Shown one piece after another: positions 9,223-16,408 of a stretch of DNA of 36,553 bases. The translations under genes were made by a program, and so were the position numbers. This stretch comes from a virus, in IMG/VR virus record IMGVR_UViG_3300042987_000744, positions 1 through 36,553 of that record; one strand, written 5' to 3'. The stretch's first letter is position 1. Each line of letters starts with the position of its first letter. The notes beneath the pieces are model-generated. The model did not search any database. It was not told where the DNA came from and was given only the letters and a program-made list of their open reading frames with translations.

Positions 9223-10692
9223 TTACCATTTGTTCTCTACTGGCAATGGTATAAAGGCTTTGGCTTTGTTTTGGGCTGGCATTTTCTGAACAATGTTTAC
9301 CGCATCAAACATCGGGTCTAATTGGTCATCATGTGCGCCAGCAGGGAACTCCTGCACTTCTGCTAAAAACTCAGACAACCACGGCACATCCTGCGGAAGC
9401 ATTACATTACCAGCCTCAATGAATGGTGCGGCATCATATGCTCGTGTAATCTTGTCTTTGTTGCGTTGCACTGGGATAACTGGCAAACCTTCCCTGCGTA
9501 ATGTCTGAATCAATCCTGTTCCAGATACTTTATCTTCTACATACATGCCACGCAACGTAGCACGTTGTGCCAATGGTCTTTCGTCATGCAAATGCTTCAG
9601 CCAGAACGCCCGAGCCTGCGTAAGCAATTCTGGCGCTTCCCACTTCCCACGAATACGGTCTAGTTTAATCGCCTTGCCTGTTGCGGTACGTCCCCAACAT
9701 TGCAAAACAGAATAATCGTTCTGCTGTCCTGTTTTCTGCGCCGTGTCCACTGTAATAAATCTGAACTCCAAAGCAGGCATGGCTTCCCAGTATTGGAACC
9801 ATTCCGTCTTGATTACGCCACCGCCCCGAGGTGCTGGACGCTGTTGTAACTGACCCGCTGTTCCATACGTTCCAAGTGTCTTTTCAAGTTCAAGAACTTG
9901 CGATTCACTGAATCGCTCAGGGAACATCAATTCACCCTCAACAGTGCGAGGGTCTGCCCATCCAATCTCTGTTACGCACCGTCTGGACGGCTCGAAACGC
10001 ATTGGGATGCAAAGATGCACATATGGCAACTTCATGTCTAGGATTACGCCAGAAACGTCTTTTTCACTCAGGCGCTGCATAATCACAACGATTGCAGATT
10101 TTTCGTTGTTTACACGTGTTGGCAATGTCTCGGTGAAAGCAATGCGGGCATCCTCAAGCGCAGCCGCACTGTTTGCATTGTGTGCTGATATCGGGTCATC
10201 GAGAATGATTCTGTCGCCACGTACACCCGTCATGGATGTAAACGAACGAGCCTGCCGCACCCCTTTGTGTACGTTTCCAAACTCACGCTTACCATCCAAA
10301 TCCGCAGCCAGTTGCACAGGCCAAAGTGATTGATACCACTCCGACTTAATCAAGTCACGGCACCGGCGACTGTCTCGGATTGCGAGTTGTTCCTCATGCG
10401 CTGTACCAATGAAGCGCATCTCCGGCATTCCTCTCGGACCCCACTCCCATGCAGGCCAGATAACACCAGTCAGGAGAGACTTCATCGAACCAGGGGGGAC
10501 ATTCATCAGCAGACGGGTTATACGACCGTCTGTGACCGCTTCCAAGTGCAGGCAAATAGCATCTAACGCCCAGCCCCATTTAAGCGGCTGCGCTGGCTCT
10601 AAAACCTTCCAAGCACGTTTAGCGAACTCAGCCAAAGACCGGCGGCAAAGTTCACGCTCTACATTCAAAAGGTCAGTCTCTGTCAGTTGCAT
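9223..10692 (-). CDS. Terminase large subunit (packaging ATPase/nuclease)
   Basis: 489 residues; P22 gp2 is 499. The ATPase part shows a Walker A variant NVPPGSMKS (64-72), Walker B RIILDD (161-166) and a coupling segment IVVIMQRL (201-208). The nuclease part begins FITVDTAQKTG with Asp316 as a likely metal ligand, and a late acidic GAHDDQLDPM fits the RNase H-like active site. The start overlaps the terminase small subunit by 20 bp. Headful cleavage, as in P22, is inferred and agrees with the circular map. Confidence 0.93.
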   Translation of the reverse strand: MQLTETDLLNVERELCRRSLAEFAKRAWKVLEPAQPLKWGWALDAICLHLEAVTDGRITRLLMNVPPGSMKSLLTGVIWPAWEWGPRGMPEMRFIGTAHEEQLAIRDSRRCRDLIKSEWYQSLWPVQLAADLDGKREFGNVHKGVRQARSFTSMTGVRGDRIILDDPISAHNANSAAALEDARIAFTETLPTRVNNEKSAIVVIMQRLSEKDVSGVILDMKLPYVHLCIPMRFEPSRRCVTEIGWADPRTVEGELMFPERFSESQVLELEKTLGTYGTAGQLQQRPAPRGGGVIKTEWFQYWEAMPALEFRFITVDTAQKTGQQNDYSVLQCWGRTATGKAIKLDRIRGKWEAPELLTQARAFWLKHLHDERPLAQRATLRGMYVEDKVSGTGLIQTLRREGLPVIPVQRNKDKITRAYDAAPFIEAGNVMLPQDVPWLSEFLAEVQEFPAGAHDDQLDPMFDAVNIVQKMPAQNKAKAFIPLPVENKW

Positions 10693-11143
10693 CTTTTGCA
10701 GCCATTATTTCGGCTAGTGTTTCAGTAGACAATTTCGAAGCGTCAAAAGTAACCGTCTTAATAGGCTCACCATCTTTTCCTGTGATTTCGTGCTGCTGCA
10801 CCTCTTTCCACCGCATCTGAGTCTTTGACCACCAAATCATAGCCGTGGTATCGCCGCCCATTGCCTTTTGAAATAGTGTCTTTCCAATCTGACCGTTTGC
10901 TTTGGCTTTTCCTCTAATCAATTCTTCGGAAAAATGTTTTCTCAGAGTATCCGCATCAATTCCATTGCGAATCAAAACGGCGATCTGCTCAATCGGTAGG
11001 CCATATCCAGATAGCGCTTCTACTTGTTTTCGCTCTGCATCTGTCGGTTTAAAAGGTGGCTGACCTGCACCAGGGCGAGCCCCGCCGTGTCCGTTTGTCT
11101 TTTTTGCTTCCGAAGTTTCAAGTTTAGGTTTGCGTGTTGCCAT
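10673..11143 (-). CDS. Terminase small subunit
   Basis: 156 residues from the ATG at 11143, which follows a strong GGAGG site; a longer in-frame start at 11200 lacks this and lies in the preceding gene. The N-terminus carries a GARPGAGQPPF motif, and residues about 45-80 (IEQIAVLIRNGIDADTLRKH) look like a helix-turn-helix for pac recognition, followed by ELIRGKAKANGQIGKTLFQKA and MIWWSKTQMRWKE. This arrangement is typical of the small terminases that begin with a GxRPGAG segment. It is immediately upstream of the large subunit. The pac site may lie in or near this gene, as in P22. Confidence 0.85.
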   Translation of the reverse strand: MATRKPKLETSEAKKTNGHGGARPGAGQPPFKPTDAERKQVEALSGYGLPIEQIAVLIRNGIDADTLRKHFSEELIRGKAKANGQIGKTLFQKAMGGDTTAMIWWSKTQMRWKEVQQHEITGKDGEPIKTVTFDASKLSTETLAEIMAAKDATDRD

Positions 11144-12251
11144 TATTATTAACCTCCGCGAAAGGTTTTCCAGTTTCTGCGTTTTTTGATTTGAATTCAA
11201 ATGTGGCTGTTAATCTTGCATCCGATGTTGTTCCAGCTAATGCGCCTGTTTTTGCCGTGGTTTGCAATCGTCCGGGCTTTCTAGTCATTACCCAATCATC
11301 GTTTCTTTGCAAACCATGAATGAATGATGGAGCACTTGTTACCAATGTAATTCTATGTTTTGTTTTTGCGTAAATTTTTGCAATTTCTGACATGAATTTT
11401 ACGCCCAACCCAATTCCCTGATAATCTGGCCGAACCACAATTCTATGTATTCGTTTCATATTTTTTATTTTCGGGTGCGGGAAATGCAAAACACTACACC
11501 ATGCGGCAGGTATACCATCAATTTCCGCAATGTATTTGTGCGCTGCTTTGTTGTGATCTGAACTTAAATAATGAAAGTTTTCAAATAATTTCCATTCGCT
11601 CTGTTCAGCCTTTCTGATTCCAACGTTGATTGATGGGCGTCGAAGTGACCTCCGTAAAAACTGATGTGTATTTACATCATAAATCCAATCAGGTTCTAAC
11701 CAATCTTCAATGTCATAATGACAACTTACGGCTATAAATTGTTTATTTTGCCTTCTTATGAATTTTTGTATGGCTGCGCTTCCAATTTTTGCAACTTGCC
11801 TATCAACGACAGATGTAAATTCGTCGTAAATAACGGGTTTTGTAGATTCAAGCATCAATCTTGCAAGTTCAACCCTCATTTTTTGCCCGTTTGACAAGAC
11901 GGCAAACGGCTTGAGCCAATCAGGCGGAGATGCAAAACCAACGCTGCTAAGTGCTTCTGTTATTTGTTTTGGTTTGAATTCATCGGAAAAATCATCCAAT
12001 ATAGATTGAGCATTCCATTCAAAACCTTGAAACAAATAAAATTCATCAAATAATCGTTTGGCGATAGTTGTTTTACCTGTTCCTGATGCTCCAACTATTA
12101 AACCAATGTTCCAATTTATTCCTTCAATTGGGATTGATACATCGTATTCTTTGCGTATAACGTTAACTTCCACATCAAACATGGATTTAACTTTATTAAT
12201 TCTAAAGGAATTTCCAATTGGAGATTCAATTACAAACTTTGAACTCGGCAT
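11124..12251 (-). CDS. ABC-type ATPase fused to a GNAT-fold acyltransferase domain
   Basis: 375 residues, two domains. The N-terminal half is an ABC ATPase: Walker A GASGTGKT (54-61), signature LSNGQ (119-123), Walker B VIYDEF with D143-E144, and a switch His in SCHYD (178). The C-terminal half (about 210-345) is GNAT-like, with IVVRPDYQGIGLG (271-283) giving the R-x-x-x-x-G-x-G acyl-CoA loop. There are no membrane segments, so it is not a transporter. The start overlaps the ParB-like gene by 22 bp and its end overlaps the small terminase by 20 bp. Mu Mom is a GNAT-fold enzyme that modifies adenine in phage DNA; a similar role here is inference. A regulatory acetyltransferase is the alternative. 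Confidence 0.85.
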   Translation of the reverse strand: MPSSKFVIESPIGNSFRINKVKSMFDVEVNVIRKEYDVSIPIEGINWNIGLIVGASGTGKTTIAKRLFDEFYLFQGFEWNAQSILDDFSDEFKPKQITEALSSVGFASPPDWLKPFAVLSNGQKMRVELARLMLESTKPVIYDEFTSVVDRQVAKIGSAAIQKFIRRQNKQFIAVSCHYDIEDWLEPDWIYDVNTHQFLRRSLRRPSINVGIRKAEQSEWKLFENFHYLSSDHNKAAHKYIAEIDGIPAAWCSVLHFPHPKIKNMKRIHRIVVRPDYQGIGLGVKFMSEIAKIYAKTKHRITLVTSAPSFIHGLQRNDDWVMTRKPGRLQTTAKTGALAGTTSDARLTATFEFKSKNAETGKPFAEVNNNGNTQT

Positions 12252-12793
12252 TTGTAACCCTCGGCGTCTAATTTATTGAAAATTTTTTGTTGATCTTCTT
12301 CGTTTGAACATTCAATAATGATGTTGAACACTTCTTTATAATCAACACTTTCAGGTTGTTTAATTTCGTTTTGATCGTCCAAAATGTTGGAGATTTCTTG
12401 CAAATCAAAACCAATTAATTCTAAGTTGTAATTTAATTCGCCCAAATCTAAAAGTTCAATTTTTAATAATTCGTTGTCCCATTCAGCATTCAGCGCCAAC
12501 TTGTTGTCCGCGATGATGTAAGCGCGTTTCTTCGCATCAGACCACCCAGAAGCCACCATAACCGGCACAGTTTTCATGCCAAGTTTCTTTGCAGCCATTG
12601 TGCGGCCATGACCGGCAATAATCCCTCCGGCTTCATCAACCAGGATAGGAACAGTCCAACCCCATTCCTTAATACTTGCCGCAATCTGGTCTACTTGCTC
12701 AGATGAATGAGTTCGGCTATTCCTTGCATATGGAATAAGTTTTTCAATATCCCATTGCTCAACCTTATCTGCAGGGTTTGTTTTTTGATTCAT
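12230..12793 (-). CDS. ParB/sulfiredoxin-fold nuclease-like protein
   Basis: 187 residues. Residues 10-95 form a ParB N-terminal domain: IEKLIPYARNSRTHS, then IAASIKEWGWTVPILVDEAGG, IIAGHGRTMAAKKLG with the GHGR motif at 61-64, and AYIIADNKLALNAEWD. In phages this domain is often fused to a DNA methyltransferase; here the methylase part is absent and the C-terminus ends in a small domain (EVFNIIIECSNEEDQQKIF). A GGGGA site precedes the ATG. It is translationally linked to the ABC-ATPase/GNAT gene. Possible roles are a DNA-targeting or CTP/ATP-using partner for that enzyme, or nicking; neither is shown. Confidence 0.85.
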   Translation of the reverse strand: MNQKTNPADKVEQWDIEKLIPYARNSRTHSSEQVDQIAASIKEWGWTVPILVDEAGGIIAGHGRTMAAKKLGMKTVPVMVASGWSDAKKRAYIIADNKLALNAEWDNELLKIELLDLGELNYNLELIGFDLQEISNILDDQNEIKQPESVDYKEVFNIIIECSNEEDQQKIFNKLDAEGYKCRVQSL

Positions 12794-12795
12794 GA

Positions 12796-13074
12796 TTATT
12801 TCCCCGACAATCTATTTGCCACCAAAGTAGCGTAACCGGCAATATCTGCCCAATGGTCTACATAATCAGCATTGCCATTCAAGATTCTTGCGATTTTATG
12901 TGCGATCATGTCTAACGCTTCTTTCTGGTCACTAGAAAGTAATTCCCATTTTTCATTGTCTGAATAATGCAGAATTGTTTTCAAGTCTTGGCTGATTTTT
13001 GCATGATCTTCAAATTTTCCATGCGTTTTGCCTCTTTCAGCCAGAATTGCGTTCACGTTTACATTGTCGGTCAT
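12796..13074 (-). CDS. DUF6378-like small phage protein
   Basis: 92 residues from ATG at 13074, only 8 bp after the upstream stop. Features are ILAERGKTHGKFEDHAKISQ near the N-terminus and MIAHKIARILNGNADYVDHW then DIAGYATLVAN near the C-terminus. This HG.F..HA...Q plus HK.aRil.G....DhW.DiaGYa pattern is shared by a widespread phage family that I recall as DUF6378. The His/Asp pattern is reminiscent of small nucleotide-hydrolase-like all-alpha folds, which is only an analogy. It lies in the replication/accessory operon. Confidence 0.8.
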   Translation of the reverse strand: MTDNVNVNAILAERGKTHGKFEDHAKISQDLKTILHYSDNEKWELLSSDQKEALDMIAHKIARILNGNADYVDHWADIAGYATLVANRLSGK

Positions 13075-13082
13075 TTTATTTT

Positions 13083-13463
13083 TTATCGTTTTGTTAGGCT
13101 TGACTTCAATTCGTAGCCCATAAGCGGCCACACTTTGTTTATTGCGTTTTGTCTGGCCACACGGCGACCGATCTCGTCGTCGAAGTTCTCTGGACTAACG
13201 CAGGCTGACTCACCGGTAACAGTAAATCCATTTCGCAGCACCAAAACGCAAAAGGTCAGTAGATCAAGGGCCTGAAGATCCAGCTCATCTTGCTGTGGTT
13301 TCTCACGCCCGACATAAGAGCCATCAGCAATAGCTCCGCGTCGTCCGTCTCTTGCAGTAAAGTAATGCTCCGATACGATGTTTGCCTCAATGTCGACCAA
13401 CGTGATGCGCGGCGCGGTCATGCCATTGGCTTGGAGTTCTTTCTCGATGTCTTGGTCATTCAC
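13083..13463 (-). CDS. Phage Gp49-family protein
   Basis: 126 residues from a GTG at 13463 preceded by GAAAGG. This start gives the usual family N-terminus (VNDQDIEKELQANGMTAPRI); the longer frame from 13583 would overlap rusA and adds an unrelated segment. The C-terminal half carries the family signature LTFCVLVLRNGFTVTGESAC, then SPENFDDEIGRR and VWPLMGYELKSSL. The family is common in proteobacterial phages next to replication genes, and its function is unknown. The 97 bp between it and rusA hold no other gene that I can see. Confidence 0.82.
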   Translation of the reverse strand: MNDQDIEKELQANGMTAPRITLVDIEANIVSEHYFTARDGRRGAIADGSYVGREKPQQDELDLQALDLLTFCVLVLRNGFTVTGESACVSPENFDDEIGRRVARQNAINKVWPLMGYELKSSLTKR

Positions 13464-13560
13464 GGTTATGCCTTTCACAAAATTGCCGCCACTGAGCCGG
13501 GGGCGTGCGTCCGGTTTGCGAACGAATATTGCAAAAACTGATTGATGTTCAAATTGTATT

Positions 13561-13998
13561 TTACGCTGTAATTTCTTTAACATCCAACACCCGGATTAAA
13601 ACATTTGTCCGGTCACTTGTGCCATACCGTTTTTTTACGGTCAAACAGACCACTTGCTTATCGTCAACCCAAACAGTCCCATTCAGACCGTCTAAAACCG
13701 CCTTAGCGAGGTTGTCAGCATCTGGCGATACCAAGTGATGCTCCATGCCTTCCGACGCTCTCTTGCGCTTTTTTGCCGACCACGATGCAGGCGGCAGAAA
13801 CTCTGCCTCGATGACGACCTCACAGGCTTGCTCAGTGGCCGGTGCGTTACCGATGGCCTGCTTTGCTGTCCATGCGACGAGCTGCTCAAAATTCACCGTT
13901 TTTTCAGGCGTGAAAGCGCGAACAAAACCGCCTTGCCTTGAGAAGCGAGGGCGACCTTTCCCAATTGGCTTGCCGGGTATAGTGAACTCAATCATCAT
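13561..13998 (-). CDS. rusA: RusA-family Holliday junction resolvase
   Basis: 145 residues, typical RusA size. The N-terminal strand MIEFTIPGKPIGKGRPRFSR and the conserved acidic motif SPDADNLAKAVLDGLNG, then TVWVDDKQVV, supply the metal-binding aspartates (D93, D95, D103, D112/D113). RusA cuts four-way junctions; in this phage it would resolve recombination or replication branches before packaging. The start sits in an ATGATG hexamer that contains the stop of the preceding gene. Confidence 0.92.
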   Translation of the reverse strand: MMIEFTIPGKPIGKGRPRFSRQGGFVRAFTPEKTVNFEQLVAWTAKQAIGNAPATEQACEVVIEAEFLPPASWSAKKRKRASEGMEHHLVSPDADNLAKAVLDGLNGTVWVDDKQVVCLTVKKRYGTSDRTNVLIRVLDVKEITA

Positions 13999-14180
13999 GA
14001 TTTACTTTTGATTTGCTCTGCCGCTTCTCTGGCCTGCGCTGCTGTCGGAAAACTCTTGATGATGTTTTTCCCGTCCCAAAGTGTGAATTTATCAATTCCA
14101 CTGCAAACCGCTCTGGCAATGTGGAACCGTTCGTCATGTGTTGCCACGCTGTAATCGCTTGTGCGCTTCCATTCCATCAT
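13995..14180 (-). CDS. Small hypothetical protein in the replication operon
   Basis: 61 residues, mixed charge, with no membrane segment or metal motif. The middle (IDKFTLWDGKNIIKSFPTAA) and the end (AQAREAAEQIKSKS) suggest a small beta-hairpin plus helix. An AAAGGA site precedes an ATGATG start pair at 14180/14177. It is coupled to the genes on both sides by TGA stops embedded in ATGATG. Function unknown. Confidence 0.6.
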   Translation of the reverse strand: MMEWKRTSDYSVATHDERFHIARAVCSGIDKFTLWDGKNIIKSFPTAAQAREAAEQIKSKS

Positions 14181-14803
14181 TGAATCCTTTTGATTGTCGA
14201 GAGCAATTGGCGCAAAGCGATTTTGCCGGCTTCCGTCGGCTGTCCGCTATCTGGGGCAGGCAACAGTCCAGCCGAATGTTCTGCCGTCAGCCTTCCCATT
14301 CTTACCGCCGCTTCTAAAGCATCAGCCCGTCTCGATGGCTCCGTTCCGAATGATGCGAACCACTTAACCTCAGCACCAATCGGCATTTCTGACATGATTC
14401 GCTCATACGCCGATTTGAATGCCATTCTTGCGCCAACCTTATCCGGCATCACATCACGCGCAATTCCCCACGCTGTGGCAATAGGCTGATTCCAGACAAC
14501 GGTCGTCGATTCGTCCTGTGCCTGTACCGCAATCGCCCAGGCTTCATCGGCAGACAATGGTGCGTTTTTCTGAGGATTCATCTTTTCGATTTTGCCCACA
14601 ATGTGAGCTGGCATAGGCATAAACCGACCTGCATCAGAATCCATCATGTGCGCTTCAAAAGCCGCTTTTACCTCAGACACGTTAAAACGGCTCAGGAGCC
14701 TCCACCACAGTCTGATGCTATCCACACTCATTTCGCGTGAATAAACGTCTGCTACACCCCTTAAAATCGCTGCAAACGCCTTTTTATCTTCGTCAGTCAT
14801 CAT
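14177..14803 (-). CDS. Putative replication protein (helicase-loader-like)
   Basis: 208 residues from ATG 14803; starts at 14812 and 14800 are also possible. An N-terminal helical region (DEDKKAFAAILRGVADVYSR, then SVDSIRLWWRLLSRFNVSEV) and the MDSDAGRFMPMPAHIVGKIE segment resemble small phage proteins that follow DUF1376 genes and act as loader- or DnaT/lambda-P-like factors. No ATPase motif is seen, so it is not a DnaC-type loader. The loader role comes from its position directly after the initiator-like gene. Confidence 0.55.
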   Translation of the reverse strand: MMTDEDKKAFAAILRGVADVYSREMSVDSIRLWWRLLSRFNVSEVKAAFEAHMMDSDAGRFMPMPAHIVGKIEKMNPQKNAPLSADEAWAIAVQAQDESTTVVWNQPIATAWGIARDVMPDKVGARMAFKSAYERIMSEMPIGAEVKWFASFGTEPSRRADALEAAVRMGRLTAEHSAGLLPAPDSGQPTEAGKIALRQLLSTIKRIQ

Positions 14804-15582
14804 TGCACCCATTTTGCGGTTGAATCAATCACGTTTCTGTCATCAGGCTCACCAAGAAACCCGTCAAAGTTTTCCGACCTTCTCACCGATGCGGCTGCGG
14901 CTTTCCCTGCTACGTTTTGCAGCCATTCAGCCTTAAACCCCGTCCAACCCCTCTCGCACATTGTCTGCAATGCTGTCTGCATGGTGATGTTCGCTTTCGT
15001 GGCTTCTCTTGCAATCCCATCGAGTGCCGTTTGCGTTACAGGCGCTTTCTTCGCTTTCCTGTGAGCAACCCAATCCGACCAGACTTGTATGTCCACATCA
15101 TCGGGTTTGGAGACACTAGAGCGCGAAGCGCGTTCTGCCGCTTGCGGCTTTTCTTTATCTTGTTTATTGGTTATTGGTTCTTGGTTATTGGTTAATGGTT
15201 TATGGTTAGGTGGCGGTTCGTTCACGCATGGTGACGGTTCGTGCACGGTTCGTGCACCGCCCTTACGCTTTTGCTCACGTTCCGTTGCAATTCTCTTGTT
15301 TATTTCAGCATTTTTGACGTAAGCAGCAATTTCCTCGGCAATCCTGCTTTGGATGTAAACACCGTCTTTTAGATCAAAAAATCGACTCAAAACAAACTTA
15401 ACAGCCTGCTCCTCCTCCTCAGACCTTGCCCAACACCAGTCCAATGCCTCATCAATCGTTGGAAACCGTTCACGGTCATAGCACGCATCGATCAAAAGCG
15501 TATACGCTCCGTGCTCAAGCATAGACAGCCTTCCGGCCTTCTTTGCGTAGTCACCAATGTTTCGTTTGTAGTAGTGCATCAT
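14800..15582 (-). CDS. DUF1376 (YdaU-like) replication initiator-like protein
   Basis: 260 residues. The N-terminal 85 residues match DUF1376: MHYYKRNIGDYAKKAGRLS, EHGAYTLLIDACYDRERFPT, then FVLSRFFDLKDGVYIQSRI. A low-complexity linker (about 110-150) contains two 7-residue units (PLTNNQE, PITNKQD) and VHEP/VNEP repeats; its DNA is repeat-rich and may be the origin. The C-terminal domain (about 160-230) includes IQVWSDWVAHRKAKKAPVTQ and WTGFKAEWLQ, as in phage replication proteins of the lambda O style. It is coupled to its neighbours by ATGATG junctions. Confidence 0.82.
   Translation of the reverse strand: MMHYYKRNIGDYAKKAGRLSMLEHGAYTLLIDACYDRERFPTIDEALDWCWARSEEEEQAVKFVLSRFFDLKDGVYIQSRIAEEIAAYVKNAEINKRIATEREQKRKGGARTVHEPSPCVNEPPPNHKPLTNNQEPITNKQDKEKPQAAERASRSSVSKPDDVDIQVWSDWVAHRKAKKAPVTQTALDGIAREATKANITMQTALQTMCERGWTGFKAEWLQNVAGKAAAASVRRSENFDGFLGEPDDRNVIDSTAKWVQ
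15118..15148. repeat. Two adjacent hairpins beside the origin-like repeats
   Basis: 15118-15125 pairs with 15129-15136 (8 bp including one G-T pair, loop AAG), and 15137-15141 pairs with 15144-15148. Both lie inside the DUF1376 linker coding sequence, 17 bp from the 7-bp repeats. Confidence 0.6.
15165..15206. repeat. Six tandem 7-bp repeats (consensus TATTGGT) in the DUF1376 gene
   Basis: Units begin at 15165, 15172, 15179, 15186, 15193 and 15200. Three are perfect TATTGGT; the others are TCTTGGT, TAATGGT and TTATGGT. Being AT-rich and inside an initiator-type gene, they could be the unwinding element or binding sites of an origin, as in lambda O. Confidence 0.75.
15215..15257. repeat. Three 11-bp iterons (GGTTCGTKCAC) in the DUF1376 gene
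   Basis: Copies at 15215-15225 (GGTTCGTTCAC), 15236-15246 and 15247-15257 (both GGTTCGTGCAC). Their spacings are 21 and 11 bp, near one and two helical turns, which fits side-by-side binding of an initiator. Confidence 0.7.
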
Positions 15583-15773
15583 TCACCAGCCTTTTCTTTT
15601 GCTTGCTGCAATCCTTCGCTTATTTTTTTTCTGTGCCGATATGTGTTTTCACGCAAACAATGCACACATCCGTCACTCACAACATACCTACGAGTTGCAC
15701 CGCATTTTGAACACGGTTTGCCGTCATATTGCTTGTGGCCTTTTTTTGCAGCATCAAATCTTAATTCGTTCAT
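15579..15773 (-). CDS. Small zinc-ribbon protein
   Basis: 64 residues. Two Cys pairs, CSKC (21-24) and CVHC (36-39), separated by a beta-hairpin (GATRRYVVSDG), form a treble-clef/zinc-ribbon-like unit. The preceding GHKQYDGKPC and the basic C-terminal helix match a small phage family with the pattern yxGkPCxkCGxTeRYvs. ACGGAG lies 6 bases before the ATG. It is the first gene leftwards of the divergent control region, so it leads the replication operon. A DNA-binding role is inferred. Confidence 0.75.
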   Translation of the reverse strand: MNELRFDAAKKGHKQYDGKPCSKCGATRRYVVSDGCVHCLRENTYRHRKKISEGLQQAKEKAGE

Positions 15774-15901
15774 TTTTTCTCCGTTTTTTTCGTAGCGTTT
15801 ATAATACTATCACTATCACAAGAAGCGAAGCATTTTTAATATAGATTTAATTTTTTAACTGTTGGCGATATAATTTAAATATCTTAACAAAAGGAAAAAA
15901 A
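15774..15901. promoter_or_regulatory. Divergent early control region
   Basis: This gap separates the leftward replication operon from the rightward regulator gene. Rightwards, a perfect TATAAT lies at 15869-15874 with a weak TTTAAT 17 bp upstream (15846-15851). Leftwards, a TATTAT/TATAAA box lies near 15799-15808. Between them a tandem 6-bp motif (CTATCACTATCAC) may be an operator for the Cro/YdaS-like protein. Ribosome sites AAAGGA (right) and ACGGAG (left) close each side. Promoters are read by eye only. Confidence 0.5.
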
Positions 15902-16315
15902 ATGAACGTAGGAAAATTAATTGACGCGCTTGGTGGCGCGCAGGAAATGATCAAAATCACCGGAATGACTGGCGGTCGGATTTCACAAATGCGGAGCAAA
16001 AACAAGATGCCAAAATCTTGGTTAATGTTCTTTGAAAACAAGTATCCAGACGCAGTACATCAAGCAAATGATCAAAATGCAGAAGAAAGGCAAAAACAAA
16101 CGCTAATTTATTTACACAATGGCGCGTTGATTGTCGGCCTTGCAACGAGCGACAATACTTTTACTCGCGTTGAAGAAGCGCACGAAGTGAAACAAAGTGA
16201 CGTTTCTATATTTGAAAAAATAGACAGCGTACTAAACAAATCAGCAGAGCTAAAAAAAATAACTGGCTCTTTGAAAATAACAAATAGCTCCATTGTTTTT
16301 AGTATTGATTTCTAA
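15902..16315 (+). CDS. Cro/YdaS-type regulator with an extra C-terminal domain
   Basis: 137 residues. Residues 5-42 (IDALGGAQEMIKITGMTGGR, ISQM, NKMPKSW) follow the YdaS/Cro helix-turn-helix pattern ALGG..a.a..TG.t...vSqw...g.iP. Residues from about 60 to the end form a different domain (IYLHNGALIVGL, then coiled-coil-like IFEKIDSVLNKSAEL) that I do not recognise; Cro proteins usually lack it. As the first rightward gene it probably acts on the adjacent control region. No CI-type partner is seen in the genome. Confidence 0.65.
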   Translation: MNVGKLIDALGGAQEMIKITGMTGGRISQMRSKNKMPKSWLMFFENKYPDAVHQANDQNAEERQKQTLIYLHNGALIVGLATSDNTFTRVEEAHEVKQSDVSIFEKIDSVLNKSAELKKITGSLKITNSSIVFSIDF

Positions 16316-16342
16316 AAAAACAAAAAAATATTTATTTAGTAC

Positions 16343-16371
16343 TTTACAAAAGTAAAAACATAGTTTAATAT
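16343..16371 (+). promoter_or_regulatory. Probable sigma-70-like promoter for the early rightward genes
   Basis: TTTACA (16343-16348), a 17-bp spacer and TAATAT (16366-16371), lying 37 bp before the next start. A related 31-mer occurs at 18354-18384 (25 of 31 identical to 16342-16372), so the same upstream segment flanks both ends of the GC-rich block. Confidence 0.5.
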
Positions 16372-16408
16372 TACAAACATCAACAACATAACAACTGAAA
16401 GGTAAAAA

